DNA of 64,000 bases, taken from positions 310,001-374,000 of the forward strand of contig NZ_JRKI01000008.1 in the NCBI RefSeq assembly GCF_000935125.1. Direction: 5' to 3'. Source of the stretch: Streptomyces natalensis ATCC 27448. Its GTDB lineage: Bacteria; Actinomycetota; Actinomycetes; Streptomycetales; Streptomycetaceae. This document shows positions 1-7,652 of this stretch, piece after piece. Made by a program: the position numbers and the translations under genes. A model generated the notes under the pieces. That model had not been told where the DNA came from. It ran no database searches and saw only the letters and a list, made by a program, of their open reading frames with translations. Position 1 is the stretch's first letter; every line of letters begins with the position of its first letter.

Positions 1-303
1 AATGTCGCGGCGTCCGTGGCGGTGGGCGAACCGCTGGTGGTGCAGGGCCGATTGCGCGTACGCGAAGGGGAGCAGCCGCCCGAGCGGGGCGGGCAGCGGT
101 GGTTCTCGGCGGAGGTCGACGCCGTCGCGATCGGCCATGACCTCGCCCGCGGCACCGCCGCCTTCCGCCGCGTCACCCGGCCGCGTACGGAGCCGCTGCC
201 ACCGCAGTCGGGGCCGCCGCCCTCGGAGACAGCGGACGGGGCGCCGCCGGGTGCCGGCCCGGCACCCGGAGTGCCCGATCCGGTTCAGGAGCGATCGGGC
301 TGA
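1..303 (+). CDS. Single-stranded DNA-binding protein, 3' part (5'-truncated by window edge)
   Basis: The reading frame is open from base 1 to a TGA at 301-303, so the gene begins outside the window. The visible part reads NVAASVAVGEPLVVQGRLRV and continues through RWFSAEVDAVAIGHDLARGT. This matches the second half of the OB fold of actinobacterial SSB proteins, where the valine and glycine-rich strands precede a GHDL-RGT turn. The remaining residues are a Pro/Gly-rich, poorly conserved tail. SSB proteins coat single-stranded DNA during replication and repair. The tail lacks the acidic DDxPF-type tip of the main SSB, so this may be a secondary paralogue. The start, full length and symbol cannot be judged here. 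Confidence 0.75.
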   Translation, partial: NVAASVAVGEPLVVQGRLRVREGEQPPERGGQRWFSAEVDAVAIGHDLARGTAAFRRVTRPRTEPLPPQSGPPPSETADGAPPGAGPAPGVPDPVQERSG

Positions 304-645
304 GGAAGCGTCACGGTGAGGCGCCAGGACAAGGCGCCAGGACAAGGCTTGAGGACAAGATGCGAGGGTAAAGCGACGCCTTCTTGCCCCTACTGCCCCG
401 ATACGTCCAGGCAATTTGTCGATAGGGCCAGCACGGGATGCCTGGAGTCGATAACGATTGCGATTCGGATCGCTTATGGGGTGCCATTCCTGGGGACCGT
501 GATGCGCCCGCTCCATAAGATCCGACGAGTACTCACGGGGGCTGACCACTTCGGCTGTTGAGTCCTGCGTGGTGCGAGGAATCCTTCGGGAACTTTCCGG
601 CGAGGCACCCTCCCCCACCGACAGCCTCGCCCAGAGGGGAAATTC
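304..645. other. Intergenic region with 13-bp tandem repeat and promoter of the LAETG gene
   Basis: This 342-bp stretch has no convincing gene; the short frame at 316-561 has no ribosome site and unlike codon use. It starts with three tandem 13-bp units at 321-359 just after the upstream stop codon. Its right half is less GC-rich than the surrounding genes and must hold the promoter of the downstream surface-protein gene. A good ribosome site, AGAGGGGA, lies at 633-640. Confidence 0.6.
321..359. repeat. 13-bp tandem repeat, three copies
   Basis: Two perfect copies of GCGCCAGGACAAG (321-333 and 334-346) are followed by a third copy with 10 of 13 matches (347-359). The array lies 17 bp after the stop of the ssb-like gene and is noncoding. 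Confidence 0.85.
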
Positions 646-2025
646 ATGCTTGCGATGAAAAGGCGGGGCGCAGCCCGTCTTGCCGCTGCGGTCGTGGCCT
701 CCGGCCTGATCGCGGCGGGTGCGATAGCCACCGCGGGGACCGCTGCGGCGGATGACACGCCCCCCGAGCAGGGCGGCGCCACCGCGACGCTCGGCGGTCT
801 GAAGACCTTCGACCAGGCGATCGTGCACTCCGACGGGCAGGACCAGCGCGTCGGTGCGGGACTCTTCGAGATGTCGGTCGACAACGGCGGGACGCTGCAG
901 ACGTACTGCATCGACATCCACAACCCCACCCAGCAGCAGGCGAAGTACCAGGAAGTGCCCTGGAGCGCCTCGTCGCTGCACAACAACGGGGACGCGGGCA
1001 AGATCCGCTGGATCCTCCAGAATTCGTACCCGCAGGTCAATGACCTGGCTGCGCTCGCGAACAAGGCCCACGCAGGCAACCTCACCGAGAACACCGCCGC
1101 GGCCGGCACCCAGGTCGCGATCTGGCGCTTCTCCGACCACGTCAAGGTGGACGCGGTCGACCCGGCGGCCGAGAAGCTCGCCGACTACCTGGAGAAGAGT
1201 GCCCGGAACCTCGCCGAGCCCAAGGCGTCGCTGACGCTGGACCCGCCGGCCGTCTCAGGCAAGTCCGGCGGCAGGCTCGGCCCGGTCACCGTGCACACCA
1301 ACGCCGACAGCGTCACCGTCTCCCCGGCCGCCGGCCTGCCCTCCGGCGTCAAGGTCGTCGGCAAGGACGGCAAGCCCGTCACCAGTGCCACCGACGGCAC
1401 CCGGCTGTTCTTCGACGTGCCCAAGGGCGCCGCCGACGGCAGCACCTCGCTGACTGCCCAGGCCGCCACCAAGGTCCCGGTCGGCCGTGCCTTCACCGGC
1501 ATCGGCGAGCACGCCAAGAGCCAGACGCAGATCCTGGCGGGCTCCAGCGAGTCGACGGTCTCCGCGGCCGCCACCGTCTCCTGGAAGAAGCAGGGCGCCA
1601 TCCCGGCGGTCACCGCCGACAAGAACTGCGCCAAGGGCGGTGTCGACGTCACGGCCAGCAACAAGGGCGATACGGCGTTCCGCTTCCAGCTCTCCGGCAA
1701 GGACTACGAGATCGCACCCGGCACGTCACGGACGGTGACCGTACCGGTGGCCGAGGACCAGCCCTACGAGATCACGATCAAGGGGGAGGGCGGCTTCAAG
1801 AAGACCTTCTCCGGAGTCCTGGACTGCAAGACCGCCGGCAACGGCGGCAGCACCCCCGCCCCGAAGCCCAGCCCCGCCACGGGCGGCACCACCGGCGGTC
1901 ACGGCACCGACCTGGCCGAGACCGGTTCCAGCAGCGCCACCCCGGTGATCGCCGGTATCGCGGTCGTCCTGGTCGTGGTCGGCGGCGGCGCGGTGTTCTT
2001 CCTCCGTAAGAAGAAGGCCCACTAG
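646..2025 (+). CDS. Thioester-domain LAETG-anchored surface protein
   Basis: A 459-residue secreted surface protein. Residues 1-35 form a signal peptide (basic MLAMKRRGAAR, then an Ala/Val core ending near TAAA-DD). The next ~150 residues are a thioester (TED/TQXA) domain: C88 in TYCID and Q156 in GTQVAIW are the pair expected to form the internal Cys-Gln thioester that lets such adhesins bind covalently to host or surface amines. A middle Ig-like segment (about 200-390) follows. The C-terminus is a cell-wall sorting signal with LAETG at 423-427, a hydrophobic helix and a KKK tail. LAXTG is the motif preferred by class E sortases. ATG at 646 is favoured because AGAGGGGA sits 5 bp upstream; ATG at 655 is possible. 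A strong hairpin at 2082-2120 ends the unit, which looks monocistronic. Confidence 0.9.
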   Translation: MLAMKRRGAARLAAAVVASGLIAAGAIATAGTAAADDTPPEQGGATATLGGLKTFDQAIVHSDGQDQRVGAGLFEMSVDNGGTLQTYCIDIHNPTQQQAKYQEVPWSASSLHNNGDAGKIRWILQNSYPQVNDLAALANKAHAGNLTENTAAAGTQVAIWRFSDHVKVDAVDPAAEKLADYLEKSARNLAEPKASLTLDPPAVSGKSGGRLGPVTVHTNADSVTVSPAAGLPSGVKVVGKDGKPVTSATDGTRLFFDVPKGAADGSTSLTAQAATKVPVGRAFTGIGEHAKSQTQILAGSSESTVSAAATVSWKKQGAIPAVTADKNCAKGGVDVTASNKGDTAFRFQLSGKDYEIAPGTSRTVTVPVAEDQPYEITIKGEGGFKKTFSGVLDCKTAGNGGSTPAPKPSPATGGTTGGHGTDLAETGSSSATPVIAGIAVVLVVVGGGAVFFLRKKKAH

Positions 2026-2081
2026 AAGGCCCACCGGGAAGACGAAGGCCCTCTGACACCGGCAGTAGCCGGACGGTCACC

Positions 2082-2120
2082 CCGCGGCCCCGGAGCGCAG
2101 TCCGTGCTCCGGGGCCGCGG
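2082..2120 (+). terminator. Hairpin terminator after the thioester surface-protein gene
   Basis: A perfect stem of 15 bp pairs 2082-2096 with 2106-2120 around a 9-nt loop, 56 bp after the stop codon. There is no U-tract, as is common in Streptomyces terminators. Confidence 0.75.
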
Positions 2121-2265
2121 ACATACGCGTTTCCTTCAGGGCACGGCCGTACGGCAAGATGGGTGTATCTGCCCTCGCGCGGCCACGCCGCATCATGGCC
2201 CAGGCGGCGGACCTGCAAACAGACCTGATCGATCCTGAAGATCCAAACCTGCCGGACGGTTTCTC

Positions 2266-3930
2266 TTGGCTGAGTACATCTACACGATGCGCAAGACGCG
2301 CAAGGCGCACGGCGACAAGGTCATCCTCGATGACGTGACGCTGAGCTTCCTGCCGGGCGCGAAGATCGGTGTCGTGGGTCCCAACGGCGCCGGTAAGTCC
2401 ACGGTGCTGAAGATCATGGCCGGTCTCGAGCAGCCGTCGAACGGTGATGCCTTCCTCTCCCCGGGCTACACCGTCGGCATGCTCCTCCAGGAGCCGCCGC
2501 TCGACGAGTCCAAGACCGTGCTGCAGAACGTGCAGGACGGCGCCGCCGAGATCATGGGCAAGCTCCACCGCTTCAACGAGGTCGCCGAGCTGATGGCGAC
2601 CGACTACAGCGACGCGCTGATGGAGGAGATGGGCAAGCTCCAGGAGGACCTCGACCACGCCAACGCGTGGGACCTGGACACCCAGCTCGAGCAGGCCATG
2701 GACGCGCTGGGCTGCCCGCCCGGCGACTGGCCGGTCACCACCCTCTCCGGTGGTGAGCGCCGCCGCGTCGCGCTGTGCAAGCTGCTGCTGGAGGCCCCCG
2801 ACCTGCTGCTCCTGGACGAGCCCACCAACCACCTGGACGCCGAGTCCGTCCAGTGGCTGGAGCAGCACCTGGCGAAGTACCCCGGCACCGTCGTCGCCGT
2901 CACCCACGACCGGTACTTCCTCGACAACGTCGCCGAGTGGATCCTCGAGCTCGACCGCGGCCGCGCCCACCCCTACCCGGGCAACTACTCCACCTACCTC
3001 GACACCAAGGCGACCCGTCTCAAGGTCGAGGGCCAGAAGGACGCCAAGCGCGCCAAGCGGCTCAAGGAAGAGCTGGAGTGGGTGCGCTCCAACGCCAAGG
3101 GGCGGCAGGCCAAGTCCAAGTCGCGCCTGGCGCGTTACGAGGAGATGGCCGCCGAGGCCGACAAGATGCGGAAGCTGGACTTCGAGGAGATCCAGATCCC
3201 GCCGGGCCCGCGCCTGGGCAGCATCGTCGTCGAGGTCGAGAAGCTCAACAAGGCCTTCGGCGAGAAGGTCCTCATCGACGACCTGAGCTTCACCCTGCCC
3301 CGTAACGGCATCGTCGGCGTCATCGGCCCGAACGGCGCCGGCAAGACCACGCTGTTCAAGATGCTCCAGGGCCTGGAGACCCCGGACTCCGGCGACATCA
3401 AGGTCGGCGAGACCGTCAAGATCTCCTACGTGGACCAGAGCCGCGAGAACATCGACCCCAAGAAGACCCTGTGGGCCGTGGTCTCCGACGAGCTGGACTA
3501 CATCAACGTCGGCCAGGTCGAGATGCCCTCGCGGGCGTATGTCTCCGCGTTCGGCTTCAAGGGCCCCGACCAGCAGAAGCCGGCCGGTGTGCTCTCCGGT
3601 GGTGAGCGCAACCGCCTCAACCTGGCGCTCACCCTCAAGCAGGGCGGCAACCTCCTCCTCCTGGACGAGCCGACCAACGACCTCGACGTCGAGACCCTGT
3701 CCTCGCTGGAGAACGCGCTGCTGGAGTTCCCGGGCTGCGCCGTGGTCGTCTCCCACGACCGTTGGTTCCTCGACCGCGTCGCCACGCACATCCTGGCGTA
3801 CGAGGGCGAGTCGAAGTGGTTCTGGTTCGAGGGCAACTTCGAGTCCTACGAGAAGAACAAGGTCGAGCGCCTCGGTGCGGACGCGGCCCGTCCGCACCGC
3901 GCCACGTACAAGAAGCTCACCCGGGGCTGA
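2266..3930 (+). CDS. ettA: ABC-F ATPase, energy-dependent translational throttle EttA
   Basis: A 554-residue soluble protein with two ABC domains and no membrane segments, the length of EttA. Domain 1 has GPNGAGKST near residue 40 and LSGGERRR near 160. Domain 2 has GPNGAGKTT near 350 and LSGGERNR near 445. Both have LLLDEPTN Walker B sequences. The Lys/Arg-rich linker near 240-310 is the P-site tRNA-interaction motif of the family, and a short Arm lies in domain 1. EttA binds the ribosomal E site and gates the first peptide bond according to ADP/ATP ratio. The start is a TTG at 2266, chosen because MAEYIYTMRK matches the usual N-terminus; an ATG seven codons later is an alternative. A thioesterase gene follows after 5 bp. 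Confidence 0.93.
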   Translation: MAEYIYTMRKTRKAHGDKVILDDVTLSFLPGAKIGVVGPNGAGKSTVLKIMAGLEQPSNGDAFLSPGYTVGMLLQEPPLDESKTVLQNVQDGAAEIMGKLHRFNEVAELMATDYSDALMEEMGKLQEDLDHANAWDLDTQLEQAMDALGCPPGDWPVTTLSGGERRRVALCKLLLEAPDLLLLDEPTNHLDAESVQWLEQHLAKYPGTVVAVTHDRYFLDNVAEWILELDRGRAHPYPGNYSTYLDTKATRLKVEGQKDAKRAKRLKEELEWVRSNAKGRQAKSKSRLARYEEMAAEADKMRKLDFEEIQIPPGPRLGSIVVEVEKLNKAFGEKVLIDDLSFTLPRNGIVGVIGPNGAGKTTLFKMLQGLETPDSGDIKVGETVKISYVDQSRENIDPKKTLWAVVSDELDYINVGQVEMPSRAYVSAFGFKGPDQQKPAGVLSGGERNRLNLALTLKQGGNLLLLDEPTNDLDVETLSSLENALLEFPGCAVVVSHDRWFLDRVATHILAYEGESKWFWFEGNFESYEKNKVERLGADAARPHRATYKKLTRG

Positions 3931-3935
3931 CCGTC

Positions 3936-4370
3936 GTGCGACACCTCTACTCCTGCCCCCTGCGCTGGTCGGACATGGACGCCTTCGGCCATGTCAACAA
4001 CGCGGTGTTCGTCCGCTACCTCGAAGAGGCGCGGATCGACTTCATGCGCCGGCTGGCGCCGGGGGACGGCAGCCCGTCGTTCACGGGCGGATCGGTGGTC
4101 GCCCGGCACGAGATCGACTATCTGCGGCAGCTGGTGCACCGGCACTCCCCGGTGTCCATCGAGCTGTGGGTGACGAAGATCAGTGCCGCGTCGATGACGA
4201 TCGCCTACGAGGTCAAGGACGAGGACACGACGTATCTGCGTGCCTCGACCGTGGTCGTCCCGTTCGACTTCGAGCGGGAGCGCCCCCGCCGCATCACCGC
4301 GGAGGAGAAGGCGATCCTCAAGGAGTTCCTGGACGACGCCTCGCACCAGGAGGGAGCCGTCGCCGTATGA
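3936..4370 (+). CDS. Acyl-CoA thioesterase, hot-dog (4HBT) fold
   Basis: A 144-residue single hot-dog domain protein. The motif WSDMDAFGHVNNAVFVRYLE near residues 11-30 is the 4HBT active-site strand and helix, with the conserved Asp and the GHVNN turn. These enzymes hydrolyse acyl-CoA or acyl-ACP thioesters in the cytoplasm; the acyl substrate is not readable from sequence. Translation starts at GTG 3936, 5 bp after the ettA stop, and the last bases overlap the next gene by 4 bp (ATGA). The three genes are therefore probably one transcript. A longer in-frame extension upstream overlaps ettA and is not believed. Confidence 0.88.
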   Translation: MRHLYSCPLRWSDMDAFGHVNNAVFVRYLEEARIDFMRRLAPGDGSPSFTGGSVVARHEIDYLRQLVHRHSPVSIELWVTKISAASMTIAYEVKDEDTTYLRASTVVVPFDFERERPRRITAEEKAILKEFLDDASHQEGAVAV

Positions 4371-5095
4371 CGGCGCTGCGTCTGGCCGATGCCGGGGAGG
4401 CGGCGGATCTCGCCGCCTTCCTGGCCCGGCTGATCCATTACGACCGGGCGGCCGCGGTACGCCTCCAGGCATCCGACGGCGTGCTCGCCGTCTTCGGCCG
4501 CCCGCCGTCCTTCGAGGTGCTGGCGATCCGTACGGCACGGCTCGCCGACGAGGACATCGCCCTGGACGTCACCGTCTCGGCCGGTGAACTCCTCGAAGGC
4601 GTCGAGGCGTCGGCGGAGGGTGTGCTGAGCGTGCCCGCGTCCGTCACCGGTCCGCCGTGGGCCGGGCTGCTGCCGCCGCGCGGCGGCTGGCGGCGGGTGC
4701 CCGGCCTGCCCGAGCCGGAGGCCGTACTGCGTGCGGTGGCCGGGGCGGTCGCCGAATTCCGCGCCCGCGATGCGCAGCTGCCGCCGCAGCACCGCACCCG
4801 CGCCGCCCGCGACCGCATCGGCCGCGAGATCTGGTCGCGGACCCTGGGCGACACCCACCTTCCGCTGCGCGCCGCGCACGCCGCCCAGTCGCTGGGCTTT
4901 CTGCGGCCCGCCCGCTCGGCGGCCTTCGCCGGAGGTACCGCACCCGGCGGCGACCATGGCGCGCAGCCGCAGCGGCTGAGCCTGCTCGCTGCGGGCGCCT
5001 GGCTGCGGCTGAGCACCCCCTACGGGTCGATCGCCGTACGGGCCGGTGCGCAGGGGCTGACGGGGTTGTCGGGGATCACGGTCACGCCGGTCTGA
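4367..5095 (+). CDS. Conserved hypothetical protein
   Basis: A 242-residue Ala- and Arg-rich cytoplasmic protein with no signal peptide or clear membrane helix. It overlaps the thioesterase gene by 4 bp (ATGA), so it is translationally coupled to it. The start MTALRLADAGEAADLAAFLA is the only one consistent with coupling. I recognise no catalytic motif. Position after ettA and a hot-dog thioesterase is the only functional hint. Confidence 0.8.
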   Translation: MTALRLADAGEAADLAAFLARLIHYDRAAAVRLQASDGVLAVFGRPPSFEVLAIRTARLADEDIALDVTVSAGELLEGVEASAEGVLSVPASVTGPPWAGLLPPRGGWRRVPGLPEPEAVLRAVAGAVAEFRARDAQLPPQHRTRAARDRIGREIWSRTLGDTHLPLRAAHAAQSLGFLRPARSAAFAGGTAPGGDHGAQPQRLSLLAAGAWLRLSTPYGSIAVRAGAQGLTGLSGITVTPV

Positions 5096-5204
5096 GTGAT
5101 GACGGTGTGCGGCCCCCGGTGTGCGTCACGCCGCTGGGGCTCGTTCCTCGCATGGCGCAGCGGCGTCCGTGCGGCCGTTCCCGCTGCCTGCCCGATGTAC
5201 CCCC

Positions 5205-5609
5205 TCAGTCCGCGGTGTTGATCATCGAGGCCGCGGCATAGGTGAGGTAGTTCCACAGCTGGGTCTCGTGTTCCTCGGCGAGGTCCAGGGAGTCGACGGC
5301 GTCGCGCATATGCGTCAGCCAGGCGTCGTGCGCGGCCCGGTCGACGGCGAACGGGGCGTGCCGCATCCGCAGTCTCGGGTGGCCGCGGCCGTCGCTGTAG
5401 GTGCGCGGGCCGCCCCAGTACTGCATCAGGAACAGCGCGAGGCGCTCCTCGGCCGGGCCCAGGTCCTCCTCCGGGTACATCGGCCGCAGCAGCGGGTCCT
5501 GTGCGACGCCCTGGTAGAAGCGGTGCACCAGACGACGGAAGGTCTGCTCGCCACCGACCTGTTCGTAGAAGGTCTGCTCCTGAAGCGTGCCGCGTGGAAT
5601 CTTGTTCAC
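5205..5609 (-). CDS. Truncated haemoglobin, group II (GlbO type)
   Basis: A 134-residue 2-over-2 globin. Visible family marks are the F-Y pair in RLVHRFYQGV (B helix, Tyr B10), YWGGP before the E-F region, the proximal histidine in RMRHAPF, and the Trp of DAWLTHM (G8). These define group II truncated globins of actinobacteria, implicated in oxygen or NO chemistry and redox protection. The start is GTG at 5609 (VNKIPRGTLQEQTF); the frame stays open further upstream but runs into a terminator hairpin. The gene lies downstream of the FHA gene on the same strand, separated from it by that hairpin, so it is probably transcribed separately. Confidence 0.92.
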   Translation of the reverse strand: MNKIPRGTLQEQTFYEQVGGEQTFRRLVHRFYQGVAQDPLLRPMYPEEDLGPAEERLALFLMQYWGGPRTYSDGRGHPRLRMRHAPFAVDRAAHDAWLTHMRDAVDSLDLAEEHETQLWNYLTYAAASMINTAD

Positions 5610-5634
5610 CCGTCCATGGTGGCAGATGAGCGCA

Positions 5635-5662
5635 GGGGCGTGACCGGCAACGGTCACGCCCC
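5635..5662 (-). terminator. Terminator of the FHA gene
   Basis: A perfect 12-bp stem (5635-5646 with 5651-5662) closes a 4-nt loop, about 27 bp past the FHA stop codon. It begins 25 bp before the globin start. Confidence 0.7.
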
Positions 5663-5688
5663 TCTCGGCCGACGGGCCCGCCGGTGGG

Positions 5689-7302
5689 TCAGCCCCGCCG
5701 GATGGTCAGCGACGTCCAGGCGCCCACATGCACCCGGTCGCCGTCGTGCAGCGGTACCGGCACATACGGCTGGATCGGGTCCTCGGCGAGGTTGATCGTG
5801 GTGCCGTTGGTGGAATTCTGGTCCACCACCGCCCAGCTGCCGTCCTGCTGCTGCACCAGCAGCGCGTGCTGATGCGAGACGCCCGGGTCCTCCGGCGGGC
5901 TGCCGAGATCGATGTCCGGGGCCTCGCCGGTGCTGTTGCGGCGGCGGCCGATCGCGATCTGGCCGTTGGCGAGCGACAGCACCTTCTCGGGGGAGTACGC
6001 GGGCAGGTTGAGCCCGGCCGCCTCCGGGCCGCTGCGGCCCATCATCGCCATGAAGTACTCGCGGTCCGGCGCGACGGCCACCACCCAGCCGTCACCGACG
6101 ACCGGCTGCGGACCCTGCGGCGGTGCGGCGGGACCCGGGCCGGGGCCGCCGTTCCACTGCTGCTCGGGCGGCGGGCCCTGCTGCTGCGGATGCTGCGGGT
6201 CGTAGGGGCCGGGCTGCTGCTCGAACGGCTGCTGTTGCGGCTGCTCGAACGGCGGTTGCTGCTGGGGCTCGTACGGTCCCGGCTGCTGCGGCGGGAACGG
6301 CGCGGGCGGCTGCTGCTCGAACGGGGCCTGCGGGCCGGGGCCGGGCGCGGGCGGGGCCATCGGCATGGCCGCGGCCTGCTGCGCGTTCGGGGGGTTCAGC
6401 GTCCAGTCGTCGCCCTGCTGCGGCGGCGGGGGACCGGGCTGGCCGACCGGGCCGGGGCCGGGCATGCCGGGACCGGGCATGCCGGGCGGCGGGCCGGGCT
6501 GGCCGGGGAAACCGCCGGGGCCGGGCATGCCGGGCGGCGGACCCTGGTGCGGCTGCTGCTCGTACGGGGCCGGGGCCTGCGGCTGCTGCGGCGCGGGCGG
6601 CGGGAAGCCGTAGCCGCCCTGACCGCCGGGGCCCGGGGCGGGGCCGGGTCCGGGTGCCGGGTGCGGGAAGCCGTAACCGCCCTGTGTGCCGGGTCCGGGC
6701 TGGCCGGGCGGCGGCGGGGCGAAGCCCCCGGGGGGCGTCGAGGACGTCGTGGAGTTGGTCAGGAAGCTGTAGCGGCAGGTGTCGCAGAACGGCGCGTTCG
6801 CCGTACGGGGCGTACCGCACTGCGGGCACGTCTCGGACGGCGCGGGCGGCTGCTGCTCGAACGGGGCCTGCGGACCGGGGCCGGGCGCGGGCGGCGGGAA
6901 ACCGTAACCGCCCTGATCGCCCTGGGGGCCGGGGCCCGGGCCGGGGCCGGGCGCGGGCGGTGGGAAACCGTAACCACCCTGATCGCCCTGGGGGCCGGGG
7001 CCCGGGGCGGGGCCGGGGCCGGGCGCCGGCGGCGGGAAGCCGTAACCGCCCTGCGGGCCGGGACCTCCGGGGCCGGGCATCCCTGGCGGCGGGCCGGGCA
7101 TCCCGGGCGGCGGACCCTGCGGGTCGGCGGGCGGCGGGCCCTGCTGCTGAGGCGGCGGCGGGCCGGGCTGGCCGGGCGGCGGGGTGTTCAGGAACCCCGC
7201 AGGCAGGGAGGGCGGCGGGGGGACAGCGCCTGCCATCCGGTGGCCGCACACCTCACACCAGTCTTCGGCCACCGACTGGTGTCCGTTCGGGCAGGTGGGC
7301 AT
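5689..7302 (-). CDS. FHA-domain protein with zinc ribbons and Gly/Pro/Gln-rich linker
   Basis: A 537-residue protein in three parts. The N-terminus is a zinc ribbon (C4, C16, C19) and a second ribbon lies at C159, C162, C173 and C176. Most of residues 25-430 is low-complexity Pro/Gly/Gln sequence with GGYGFPPPAP repeats. The last ~100 residues are an FHA phosphothreonine-binding domain, with GRRRN, VSHQHA and NSTNGT as its binding loops. FHA proteins bind threonine-phosphorylated partners. In mycobacteria the FHA protein GarA is the output of PknG, and this gene sits downstream of a PknG-like kinase and a PP2C phosphatase. I infer that it is a substrate or scaffold of that kinase. ATG 7302 is the start; a 350-bp gap separates it from the PP2C gene. 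Confidence 0.88.
   Translation of the reverse strand: MPTCPNGHQSVAEDWCEVCGHRMAGAVPPPPSLPAGFLNTPPPGQPGPPPPQQQGPPPADPQGPPPGMPGPPPGMPGPGGPGPQGGYGFPPPAPGPGPAPGPGPQGDQGGYGFPPPAPGPGPGPGPQGDQGGYGFPPPAPGPGPQAPFEQQPPAPSETCPQCGTPRTANAPFCDTCRYSFLTNSTTSSTPPGGFAPPPPGQPGPGTQGGYGFPHPAPGPGPAPGPGGQGGYGFPPPAPQQPQAPAPYEQQPHQGPPPGMPGPGGFPGQPGPPPGMPGPGMPGPGPVGQPGPPPPQQGDDWTLNPPNAQQAAAMPMAPPAPGPGPQAPFEQQPPAPFPPQQPGPYEPQQQPPFEQPQQQPFEQQPGPYDPQHPQQQGPPPEQQWNGGPGPGPAAPPQGPQPVVGDGWVVAVAPDREYFMAMMGRSGPEAAGLNLPAYSPEKVLSLANGQIAIGRRRNSTGEAPDIDLGSPPEDPGVSHQHALLVQQQDGSWAVVDQNSTNGTTINLAEDPIQPYVPVPLHDGDRVHVGAWTSLTIRRG
6853..7050 (-). repeat. Coding tandem repeat, GGYGFPPPAP units
   Basis: Codons 85-150 of the FHA protein repeat GGYGFPPPAPGPGP followed by a Gly/Pro/Gln spacer three times. 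Degenerate copies recur further into the linker. Such GC-rich arrays are prone to copy-number change and to assembly error. Confidence 0.8.
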
Positions 7303-7652
7303 GTCGGGTCTTCCCCCTCCGTACCTTTTCTTCGGGTGGTACTGCTTGGTACTGATTGCGGTTGTCTCGTCGGTTTTCCGTACGGTGCTGCGTACGGCGG
7401 GCGGTGGTCACCGGGCGCTTCCCAAGGGTCTTCCCGTCCGCGCCGGCCACTTTCGCCCGCAGTCGCACAGTACCGGTCGCCCTCTCGGCGGCGCCCACCA
7501 CCTTCGCAAGAAGTTTCGCAGGCACGGCATTCCGGCAGGCAACGGGCATTGCCCGCCCGACGGTTGACTTATGGCGGTTTCGGGTGGTCTGTATGCCTGG
7601 TTCTGTTTGCCTGGCTCCGTTTTCCTGACTCGGTCTGTATGCCTGACTTCGC
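7303..7652. other. 350-bp gap between PP2C and FHA genes, possible gene relic
   Basis: There is no intact gene here. On the minus strand a short frame near 7395-7501 reads ATGTVRLRAKVAGADGKTL. This resembles, by eye, the tail of VWA-domain proteins that I recall beside such FHA and PP2C genes in other streptomycetes; this is tentative. The right end (about 7591-7650) is made of degenerate TGCCTG-containing repeats. The FHA promoter must lie in the part nearest 7302. Confidence 0.4.

Noticed and set aside
316..561. 81-codon frame in the ssb-surface protein gap
   Set aside because: It includes the tandem repeat, lacks a ribosome site and has non-Streptomyces codon use.
2077..3897. 606-codon open frame antisense to ettA
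   Set aside because: It mirrors the strong codon bias of ettA, which has full ABC-F motifs. The product has no recognisable domain.
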